DNA of 64,000 bases from Xiphias gladius. Lineage: Eukaryota; Chordata; Actinopteri; Istiophoriformes; Xiphiidae. Below the pieces are notes generated by a model. It saw only the letters and a list, made by a program, of their open reading frames with translations. It was not told the DNA's origin and did no database searches. The position numbers and the translations under genes were made by a program. Location: positions 14,215,501 through 14,279,500 of the forward strand of contig NC_053415.1 of the NCBI RefSeq assembly GCF_016859285.1, given 5' to 3'. The first letter of the stretch is position 1. Each line of letters starts with the position of its first letter. This document shows positions 50,701-62,700 of the stretch, piece by piece.

Positions 50701-53700
50701 AGGCAAGAAAGGAAAATCACATATCATTTTCAGGTTAATACAGGTCAAATCACACACATGCATGATTTTAACAGAAAGACAAACAGATAACATTCAACAC
50801 AAAATTTCTGTGAAATGAAGCCCCTCCTCTTTATGGAATACAAGAAGTACAAAAATGTCGTAGTAAACAAAATCAATTGAGAGTTTGATCCTGTTCGTCA
50901 TGTGATGTGAAAATGTAATTGAATTAGAGAAGACCAGCAAACTTGGAAACGCAATAAAATAATACAGACTTACTGCAAAGAGGAGATTCATCAGCACCAT
51001 TGGGGCAGTTAGGAGTGTTGTCGCACACTGTGGTGAGGTTGATGCACACGCTGTGGCCAGGGCACTGCCACTGCCAGCTTGGACATCGAAAAGGTGGCGT
51101 GGGACAGTCTCGTTCATCACTCATGTCCCTGCAGTCATTGTCCCCATCGCAAATCCAACTGTTTAGCACACAGTTTCCATTGTCACAGCGGAAGAGTGAG
51201 GAAGGGCAGGTGCGTGGTGGGCAGGCGTGGTGTTCGTCGCTGCCGTCCTCACAGTCGGGATGACCATCACACTCCCAGGTAGACGGGACGCAGCTCCCGT
51301 CTGACTGGCACTGGAACTCACTCTCATGGTGGCACATCCCTGGAGGCCTGGTAGCTGAAATACATTAGGAAACACACACAAACAGCATGTTTGGACAGGC
51401 CAAAATTAATAAAAATCCAAACATGTTAGCAACCTTGTACATAATGCGAGTAATGCTTCAGTAACATAACCTATGACCAAAGGAAGCATTTAAATACTTA
51501 CGACAGCCTTGCTCATCCGAGCGATCACTGCAATCAAAGACCCCATCACATCGGTAGTAGGAGTTGACACACTGGTGACCACTGGAGCACTTGAACTCAT
51601 TCACAGTGCAGTTGTAGACTGAAAAATCCAGTTGACTATGTTAATACTGATATTCAATATTTCTGCAGTTGTGCATGTATGCTGAGCTCCATCGTTGTGC
51701 AACGCCGGTAATGAAATCAATGAACTAAGGAGTTTAGCAAGTGCTTGTTGAATTTTACAGAGCAATCAATTGACCTATACAACTTTTGGAGCATGTTCAG
51801 TTAGTAAAAAGAGAGCGTTGCTGAATACATGAATACATGCATGAATGACTGAACAAAGGAATTAATTCTTTACTGAGAAAGGGCAGATAAAGCCCCAGCC
51901 TACAATATGTCATAATGAGAGGCTATGCTGAAGCAAGTTTAGACTTATGTCATTGGGAAGTCTACATGGGCATGAGATCTGGAGCAAATAGATCTGATCA
52001 GCAATCTCATCTGATTTTATTAGTTATATAAATACAAGCAAAATGAAATAAAATAGATATTATCTACTACACACTTGTTTAAAAAAAGCTTGGTGTGCTA
52101 TAAGCAAGCGCCAGAGGAGACCAGTGAATATGTGTGTGTCCAGGGAAAACTGTAATCCAGAAAGGTACTCACTGCATCCCTGCTCATCTGCTCCATCCAC
52201 ACAGTCCCTGTCCCCATCGCAGACGTAGTTGGGGTCTATACAGCGGTGGTCTGGACACTGAAACTGTCCTGGATGGCATGTGCTTCCCAGATCTGTCAAC
52301 ACAAATTGTTAGACAAGAATATGAGCCTTGGCCTATGAGGTAATATCCGCGCCTTTCTTGGCCAATAAATACAAAAATGCACAGGTTTAATTTTTTAGAG
52401 GAACCAAAACTGTGCTTCGGTATTAATCTGATTATCTGATACTTTGAGACTATTAACCAGCTTTCAGCGCTATGTTTTTATAATTATGGCCATATACATT
52501 TATTACTTCATCAAAAACTGTGCTTTTTTTTTTCAATGCATATTAAACTCACTCTTTAGACATTCAATGTTTTGTCTGCTTCCTGTCATATTTGCTTGTA
52601 GTTCGTTTTTAGTGACACTACTTTTTGCCGTTTCTGCCTACTTTGTGTTTAAAATTGACAAAACAAGCAAATTCTATTAATTTTAAGGAGGTAGCCTCTA
52701 TAGGGATACTCACGGCAGTCAGCTTCATCTGAACTGTCCCCACAGTCATTATCAGTGTCGCAACGCCAGGTATGTGGGATGCAGCGGTGGTTGGCACAGG
52801 TAAACTGACTGGCAGGGCACGTTCCAGGCAACTGCGTAGGGCAGTTGTTCTCATCGCTGTTATCAAAACAGTCATTGTGCCCATCACAGCGCCATCCTGC
52901 AGGCACACAGCGCTGATTGGCACAGGTGAATGCAGAGGGGGAGCATGTGGTGTCTGAAAAAAGAGATTATCTTGATTAAATATCATAATACTGAACTGAA
53001 TTTAAAAAAAAAAAAAAAAAAAACAGGGCATGAAACTGTTTATTACTCTGGTCAGGTCAGGCCAGTACAATAAACTGGATTTACGAAAAAAAAAGAAAAA
53101 AAAAAAAAAAAAAAAGCATTACTGTTAATTCCACAGTTGATTTCGTCAGTGTTGTCATGGCAGTCGTCAACACCATCGCATCTGTAGCTGTTTGGGATAC
53201 ATTTGCCGTTGCCACAGGAGAAGGAGTTGGCTCCGCACTGCAGTGTGGGGGGCTCACTGGAAGGGTCCTCCACACATGTCTGTTTGTTGGGCGACAGCTT
53301 CATGCCATACGGGCAGCCACACACCCTCTGCGAGTCTGGGGCCGGGAAGCAGAAGTGGCTGCAGTCTCCATTAGGATTTGTCTGCCTGTTGCAGAGGTTG
53401 GAACCTGAGAAGGGGAATAGAGGGTAATTATCAGGAATATGACTGACAAGTGTGAGCTGCACCTACGCATGAATAGCAAAGTGAGAACAGCAGTGAATGA
53501 ATCTACTGACCAATCTGAGAGTTGGAGTTAAAAGACTTGACATGCATAATGTGGCTGATTCCTCTTCTGATAATAACCATCTCCCCACCATCGGTCTTGC
53601 GCACACGTACAATGCCTCCCAGACGCCAGTCAGTGAAATATGCATAGCCTTCATGGGACAGGAGCAACAAAGCACAACCTTAGTTATTTTATCTTTCATC

Positions 53701-56700
53701 ACCTCCTGGTAAAAGTAATTGCTCTTTTGACAAAATAAGCAGTAAAGTAAGAATGACAAAACCACAGTTCAAGCTCAAAAGAAAGTCTGAGCTAGTGCAC
53801 TGAAGTCCCTGTTTATTTCGATCAAATACATTGTACTGTACAGGAACTTTATAGGAAACTTGTTGTTTATACCAGGACTTATTACCTTCAAAAATGGTTA
53901 AACCAAATGGATGGGAGATCTGGGTAATGCGGTCCAATGAAAACCTGTTCTTTCCATCAAAACTGCTGTGCTCAATTTTGTCAAAGAAGGCATCCACCCA
54001 ATACAGACGCATTGAGCTGGGTGGACATTAAAGCGGAGAAACAAGAGGAGAAAGAAAATAAACACAGTCACACAAATACAATAAATGTTTGATCCCTCAG
54101 GGGAGGGATCAAACAAAATCATTGTTATAACAACCATAAATTATGGGTGAAAAATGAAAAATGACATCAATCTTAAGTGTAATAAAGAAGATGATATGGT
54201 GTATTGTGGGTATGTTCTTTTGGGCGCATGGCTGTAGGACTTTTGGCTCACCTCCAGTCAATGGCTAGGCCATTTGGCCAGCCAAGAGTTGTGTTTACAA
54301 TAGACAGGGCATGTGACCCGTCACCCCATGCCCTCATAATCTTCGCTGGCCGGTACCAGTCAGTCCAAAAAATATACCTGTCGAAACAAAATAAACAGGG
54401 ATCAATGTCATATTTCATTGAAAAACATATCTACTCCCAATACTTCGAAAGATCTACCGCGGTGACAAAAACCCTATTTATTTCAATTTTATTTTCGATT
54501 CTTCCACCGTATAGAGCTTTTGTGTTTAAGCCAACTTCTTAGTGTTCGCTACAATACTGCCCTTCACGCTGAACTAATCTCAGCTGTTGGACACAGAGGC
54601 CTTATGACTTTGAGGCTATTTGAAATAACAGCTTGTTCTAAATGAGGATTCCTTTTATCAGGTGGGGGCTTAATTTATGGACATTTTATGAATGGGTGAG
54701 TACATTTTAAGGTGTGTAACCGGACATAAAGTACATGCTTGGTTTTGCAGAGACTTCCCTATACTTAAAGCAAAGAAAGCTACAATACACATACACATAC
54801 TATTATAACCTCTTTTAATTTTTTATCCTTTTAAAAATTCTAAAAAGTAATTACACAGATTAAAGTGTACAATATCCATACACAGGGGCTCTTAACTTTC
54901 ATAAAGCTGTTTTATTCAGATATACTGGGGCAGCAGTAATATTGAGTAGTAATATTGCCCTATACAATAACATAGCCATTGCTTGGCAGGCAGAGTCTGA
55001 ATCCAACTGAATCCCATAAACCTAAAAGCGCAGTTTTAGAGGTGGCCCTGCATTGCCTACATAACATCCTTGTGGAGGAGGGTACGCAAAATGTCAATAT
55101 TTGCTTTAAGGAACTAAAAATTCAGTCACAAAAATTCTAATACTAAAAATACTAATCTTATATTTATCTACCCAATGAGAGGATGCACCACGATGGCCCT
55201 TGGGTTGTTGAGGTTGCGTATGATGGTTCTCCTGGACTTATCAGCTAGCCTCATGACAGATATGCTCCTGTATCGCGGGTCAGTCCAGTAGAGGTTTTTG
55301 GAAATCCAGTCGTAAGCCAGGTCCTCCACTCCATCTACTCTATTGGCTGCAAGTACCTCCCTGCCTGTGCAGATCAAAGCAGTCAGACCACCATTTACCA
55401 CAGAGATGAAAGAGGAACACATTTAAATAAATAGGCTGTCAGCTTGCATTTTCCCCATGTGGACTAGACAGAAAAAACTAGAGCAGCTCCAAAAACAACA
55501 TCACTGATCAGAGCAGTGGTGTTTCTTTTTTTGTATGGTGTGACTGCTTGTGGATTATCACACTAGTAACTACTTTCCACAGCCAAAGTGATAGTTTAGA
55601 AACATCTAAACTGCTTGGTAAAACATCCTTGCTTAGTCTGTTCTAGCCATTTTTAGATGATTAGTATGAGATTTAAGTTGATTATATGATCCATTTCCAC
55701 TGTCTATACTCCTGCCCCCCCCTCCCCAAATTGTACCAGTCAGCCCCATCAGACACTCCCTTAACTCCCTGTATAAGCCTGGCCAAATCACATGGTAGTG
55801 CTCTCTGCTAGGAAAGAAATTATCCAAGGATGTAAGCAAAGAGAAAACACTGGAAACATTTTTTAGCTGCTGACAGTTTTTCATACACCACAACATGCCT
55901 TTCCTTGTATTATAATGTTATTGTTATTATTATTCTGTGAATGTCTATAGTAATGAGGATATCCTAAACAGTTCAGTTAAAGCAACAGACATGATGCTTA
56001 CCTGTCCCATCCACTTTCTGTTTGTAGATAATATTTTTGACTGTGTCTGAGAAAAAGATGGCATCGTCTTCAGCACTAAAATCCACCCCTACAAAGTAGG
56101 AGGGTGATCCAGTGACGGGTAGGATGATGTCTTCCTGAGAGGAGAGGTTAAAGGGAATCCCTCTCACTGCCAGCTGGCTGGAGAACAGCAGAAACTGCCT
56201 CACAGCTGTAAATTAGGACATCAGAAGACCTTATGAAACAATAGTCATCCATGCTAAAGATTTTCAGTGTCACAAAAACATCATGCAACAAGAAAGAATG
56301 GGTTAATCAAGACGAAACCAATGTTGGATGCTGTACAGGTGAGTTACATCTTTAGGGGGTTAAGTATAATTTTACTCTGTAAACCAGGAAAAATGCTGAG
56401 GTGTGTTCAAGAAACAGTTAGAAGAGAAATATTGTTTTACCCAAGCATCGTTTTCCATCAGCATGTAGGTCGTAGCCCATGCGACATTTGCAGCGGTAAC
56501 CCAGTCCTCCATTGTCACTCCTGTGACTCAGAACACAGATCTGCTCACATCCGCCTCTGTCTACATTGCAAGGGTTTGGCACTGGAGACAAAACAAAAAC
56601 ACCCAGTCACTGGCAAACTCATATGAGATAAATTACGGATTGCGATCTTATTTAACTTTAGCTATTTGTAGTTCTTCCTTTAGAAATATTAAAAGTTACA

Positions 56701-59700
56701 TGGCAGAAAATATGGGTAAATTTAAACTGTACTGTAGCATGAAGTGTGAGAACCATGAGAACTGTGAGCTGCATCAGGACCACTCCTAAGAGGACACATT
56801 TGGCTCAGTGAGAGGCTTACCATGTGGCTGTTTCAGCTGATGTATCACTGCTACTCCATGTGGAGTCTGAGATGTACTGTAAACCACTTGAGGACTGCTG
56901 TCAGTGAACTTGTTGGCTTTCATCACAGCCATCTTGGTCCAGTCCGTGAAATAGACATTGTGCTCAAACAGACTGATGCCAAATGGGTGTGGGATCACAG
57001 CACCTCCATGGACCACTGTTTTTCTATTTAAAAAATTGGCAATGACATTGGTTTATTATTATACAAATACATTAATCTTTCTACCTATTTACCTATTTAT
57101 CTTGAAGGTTAGCTTTTATGTTTGTAGCAAACAAGGATTTTTTAAGATGTGTTGTTTTTGAGTAATAACATATGACATATTTACCTGTGAAGGCCATCAT
57201 ATGTTGCAGTTTCAATGTAGTCATAGCGACTGTCAACCCAGTAGATGCGCTTGGCCTCAATGTCCAGTGTGATACCAGCTGGCCAGCCCAGTTTACTCCC
57301 AATGATCCCATAACGGTTTGTGCCATCCATGAAAGCCCGCTCCAGGCCTGGTTGTCCATTCAGCGCCTCCCAATCTGAGAAGAACATATACCTGTGAAAG
57401 GAGGGGAAATATTTAATCTGCCAGATTTGACTGAGGTGGGATCGTTACATGAGGACTGCTATGTACAGCTGGAAACACAGAAATAACATTACACGTATTC
57501 ACTTCAGAAAAAGCATAGGAGTTTTTCTTCTTTAATTAAGTGTCCACAGCATCACATTATGTACCCGGGTGGGTGGCTCTGCATCTCAGCAAACAGTTGT
57601 ACATTAATTTACGATAAGCCATCGATCTGTAGCCACCTGGCTCTCCTCCCCCCTCCAACTATACTATTGGATTACAATGAGTTTCATCACTTACATTGCT
57701 CCTCACTAATCCATCCAGGGCAATCTCCTAATCTCACACACACACACCCATTATTCCATGCCAATGGAGCATGAAAGATAATGTAGGCAGGGATTGGGAA
57801 TGGGTGGATGGATGAATGGAAGGAAAGTGGGAGATGTGCTTACCCGACAGTGGGGTCCACCGCCAGTCCTCTAGGGTTTCCCAGGTTTTCAGTGATGAGC
57901 GTGACCCGGTTACTTCCATCAAAGTCCACCATGTCAATCCTGTTGACACTGGCCTCCACCACATACAGTTTATTGTTCACCCAATCCACTGCCAAATTCT
58001 CAGGGTAGTCAACTGATACGTTTAAAACCACCTGCATGTTGGAACCGTTCATATCCACAGAAAACACCTGTATACAAAAGATGCCATTGTTGTCACGAAA
58101 TTAGCCCTTAAGTGGACACTGCTTCCAGAAATGAAGGGAAAACATTGAAGGAAAGGTTAATATTTTATCAAGTGTGTCTTAATAGAATACTCACATGCAT
58201 GTAGATACATTGGAAGTGTTATTGGTCGCTGTAATTGTACCCCCTGTCCACAAAGATATCTCTTCCTAAATCAATTTCGGTGTAAATGATGGGAGACAAA
58301 TCTACAGTTCCTGTTTGATGTAAAAGTGAGTTCTAAAGTTTAGCTAGAGTTAATAATAGGCCTCAGCAGTGTGAGTTAGAAAAATCAAGTGGATATCTTT
58401 CAAAATGATGGTCTTTCTTTTAACTAAATTCCCTCTTTGTGCTTCAACGGACAGTGGTTCCTTGCTTAGCAACGGCAAAAGGACAGAAAGACAATGTAGG
58501 AATTTTGCACAAAAAACACTGCAACCTTGGAAGACAGCCACTTGATTTGTCTGACTCAAACTGCTGAAGCCTCATATTAACTTTGGTAGAACTTTGGAAT
58601 CAATTTTTATAGCGAACAGGGACCCTGGATTTTGTACCCCATCAATTAAATTTAAATTATGAACAGTATGAACAGGAGAAACAATTACAACGGACAAAAA
58701 CTCTTTCACTGTACATATGCGCATGTGAGTATCATTTTAAGATAGACTTGTAAGATTGTGAACCTTTCCTTTAATAAAAGGATAAAATAGCAGTCTCTGG
58801 AAGTCGATATTATTTGTTTGCTTGTCTGATGATACTGTCTTGTTACATTTCTGTTAAACCTGTAGGGTGGTTTTCTGAACCTGCCACTCTACCAATACTG
58901 CAAAGGAACTAGTTTCTTAGACCAGAAGCCTTGGAACCATGCAGCTGGTCAGAAGGGCACTGCTCTTAGCAGCTCTGCTTCTTTTGAAACAAGATCCAGA
59001 TGTCTAACAATCAGATTGTCTACTGACCTGTTTAAAGAGAAACTGAAGCTGTGTAAATAGCCTGATAGTTTAACCTTTCTGCTTGCATTCACATGCCTTG
59101 TTTGTGCTCTGCCTACTTTTAATCTGACATGCCGCCATGGAGGTGGCTGATATACACAGATTCCGAGTCAGGGATGTGTCCTAGTGTTCCAGCCCAGTGG
59201 CAGCAGTTCAACCCACTGAGAAGCTAAGGCATAAGCTGAACAAAGATGGCCTTTTTAGATGGCCAAAGAATGCTTATGGATGACAGTGTCGCTGAAAACA
59301 AATACAGCACGATTATTTCGCACAAGATCTAGTTACAAAAATTGCATCCTGGTATGTGAACATCGTACCAGCCTATCAGACAGGTTTCAAGATTAGGCCA
59401 TTTGGATTCCATTCCACATCTACTTCCCTTTCATTATGACCCAGCCGCAAAGGAGCCAACAGCCATCCCATTATTATAGTATCAACATTGCTGATATTTT
59501 AAAGGATAACGGAGCGTATTTAGTCCTGGCCAGCTCCAGTCTAACTCAAGTATATCCTCAAACAAGAAACTGGTCTACACCCCATAAAATGTTACCCAGG
59601 CATAACAGACTGTTCTGGGTGATAATGCCTAAATAACTAATACAGTAGAGAGAGTAAATAAAACATAGAATATGTTAATTTGTTAAAAATACCTTATTCT

Positions 59701-62700
59701 GAATGGTATCAGTCCAGAAGATCCTATGGAGATTATAGTGGAAGTCAACTCCTACTGCAACCCCTCTGTTCTGTGAATGAACCAAAGTGCGCAGACTGTT
59801 GCCATGGATGTCACCTATTAGCAGGTCTCTGCCATTGGAAAATATCAAGGAAGGAACTCCAGCTGCCGGGGAAACAGTATACAACAAGTTACAAAACACA
59901 GAATGAAGAAATCCTTATCTTTAAAATGTTTATGTTAGAACCAGATTTGTAATAAAGCAGAAATCGGTTTTGTAGTATGCATGCTCAACTAATGGAGCAG
60001 TGGGAATTTACAGAATGTAGCACATTAATTCAGATCCCTGATTCAGACTAATGAAGGTAAAGGACTTTCTAGCCATTATCATCTCACACTCTTTTTGCTA
60101 AAGCTAAAGGCAAAGAGGTCAGCCTCACAGTCAACACTCTTTCTATGTTCAACAAAGGCAAGAGACTAACTAAAACAACATTCGGCACGCAGCGATGCAC
60201 CACAAAGAAGCACAGACACTCAGTAGAGCAGCCACAGAGTTCGGCAAAAAGGAAAGGGGTCTATGCTAATGGGCCTCATTTGTGTGGGTCATCCATACAT
60301 TCAAAATCTGAGCATACTGTATGTAAAATAAACTGTTCAGACAGAGAGGAAATGACACTCACTCCAGGTATCGGCTCTGCAGTATCTGTGCTGCTCCAGG
60401 GTGTAGCCCTCTCGACAGCTGCAGCGATGGGAGCCTATGCGGTCCTCACACAGCTGGTCACACGCACCCCACATCGAACAGTCGTCAAAGTCTTCAGCAT
60501 GAAATCAAAATGACAGCAGATGAGGATTAAATACTGATTTGTTCTGTTTGAGTCTCATTACACTTTCAACCGGCCTTTAACAGACAACATAAAAGTGTAA
60601 TGAGGTGTGAATCAATGATACTTCCCTTCAAACAAATAGCCCCTCTCATTCTGTGAGCACACACAAAAAGCAGATTTTTTATGTGCACTACTATAAAACC
60701 TGATTTGAGTTGCTAAGTCTCTGGTCAGGATCAGAATCTGGATGCACTGCAAGAATAGTGTCTTATTTGGGTAAAGCTGTTTCTCTGTAGTTCTGGCATC
60801 CTGTGATTGGGGATCTCTGTTGTCAAGATGTTCTGGTCTTAGGCAGATAACCCTAAATAAAAGGTATGAAAAGACTGACCTGTTGCTGTAGCTACTGCTC
60901 ACTCTATCAACTGATTAAAATAGAAAACGCTTTTATTACATGGGAAGATGTCAAACATCCCAACATATCCTTATCATTGTCTGCACGAACAAGTAAATCT
61001 CAATTGTTGGGCTATAGTTCAGTAAAGTTTATGAAGGATATATACCTATACATGAGCGACTGTTGTTGCTACTGACAACGTATCCAGAAGGACAAGTACA
61101 GGTTCCTCCTTCAGGAGAAGCATGACAACGATGCTCGCAGCTTAGAGCGGCACATCTCCAGATACCTGACCAACACAGAAACCAGAATAGTGAGGAATAT
61201 ACTTCAGTGGCACAGTTTCTGTGATATCAGATGTTCTATTGTGTATTTGACACTAGTTGTGTCGGTACTAACTGCAGTTGCGGCCGGCAGTGCTGTTAGT
61301 TTCGTCCTCTCCTTCGGGACAGTGAGCTGTCCCATCACACAGCTGATCCATGGGGATACATAGGCCAGAGGATGGACAGGGCCATTCTCCTGGGTAACAC
61401 TCTCTCGGCACATTATCTGAGGACAAAACCAATTCATCATCTTTGTCTGTGAAGGCTTGCACATAGGGAAGGGAAAACAAAAAAGTTTTAAATGTGTCAG
61501 ACTGTTGGGAATTAAAAGATATTCAGTGGGTGAGGTGTGTATTAGGGACGGGCAGCCTCCACAGGAATGTGGTGCTGACCTTAAGAAAATTGTGACTAAG
61601 ACTTCATTGTCAGGGAAATTACTGTCACTTTAAATCGATGCAGGGGAGTGGAGCTTTGAGGGGGTCACATGGGGGCTCAGAGGGCTTCTGCAGCCCATCC
61701 TCTAAAAACACACACTCGTCACAGCCGTGTGAAGGAATTCTAAAGCCCTTTGGGGGGCTGCACAATCTTGTGCCACAAAGAGGCATTTGAATAACACACT
61801 TAAAGGAGCACAGGCATAGCGCCTGTCTAGCCTGAACCGACCATGGAGACTGGAGATGAATCAGGTTCACACAGAGCGCTCCAGCTGTAACCCATTCTAG
61901 CATTCCTTAACCGGCCAAATGTCTAACTTTACTGTCCCTGACAGTAAAAATGAACTAAAATTATGACAACTGGTTTACAACTGTTGTATCCATACCACAG
62001 CCTTTTTCGTCAGCATTGTCCTCACAATCATCCTCTCCATCACAAACCCAGACTTGATGGATACAGCGGCCACTGGGGCAGGTGAAGTAGTTCCCTCTAC
62101 ATGTAGGATATGCTGTAGGTGAAATGGAGAGCATTGATACATATAAAAGATCAGAGACTAAGTTATTTCTTTATCCACATGTGCAAAGATAACAATCATT
62201 AGACTGACGAAAAAAAAAGAGGATATAGAGACAGAGGCTACATACTGCAATTTAGCTCATCACTTCTGTCTCCACAGTCATCATCATGGTCACAGACGTA
62301 GTGCTGGGGAACACACACTCCGTTATGACATGGAAACAGGCCTGTGTTGCAGTGCTGTGCTAAAGAAAACACAACGGAAATAGACAAAAAAGAACCATTT
62401 AGTGATGCTATTTTTTACATTGTTGCTGCTCAGCCCAAGTGAGGGTTGTTTGGGGGGTACACAAACAACCGACATAAAATTGACTGGTTTCTTACTGCAG
62501 TTTGCCTCATCAGAGCCATCACGGCAGTCAAGTATCTGGTCACATCGCTGAGTCCGGTTGTAGCAGGCCCCGTTAGCACATCTCAGATGTGTACACTCGG
62601 GATAATCTGAAAGATTAAATCATCATCAGGGCAATCCTATCCATTCAAATCAGCATGACAACTGTATTCTTTTCAGCTTTTAAAATGTGAAAAGCTCTGC

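Noticed and set aside
52990..53116. Poly-A/poly-T-rich tracts beside an lrp2 exon as a possible retrogene tail
   Set aside because: They sit in an intron next to a phase-correct donor; no processed gene copy adjoins them.
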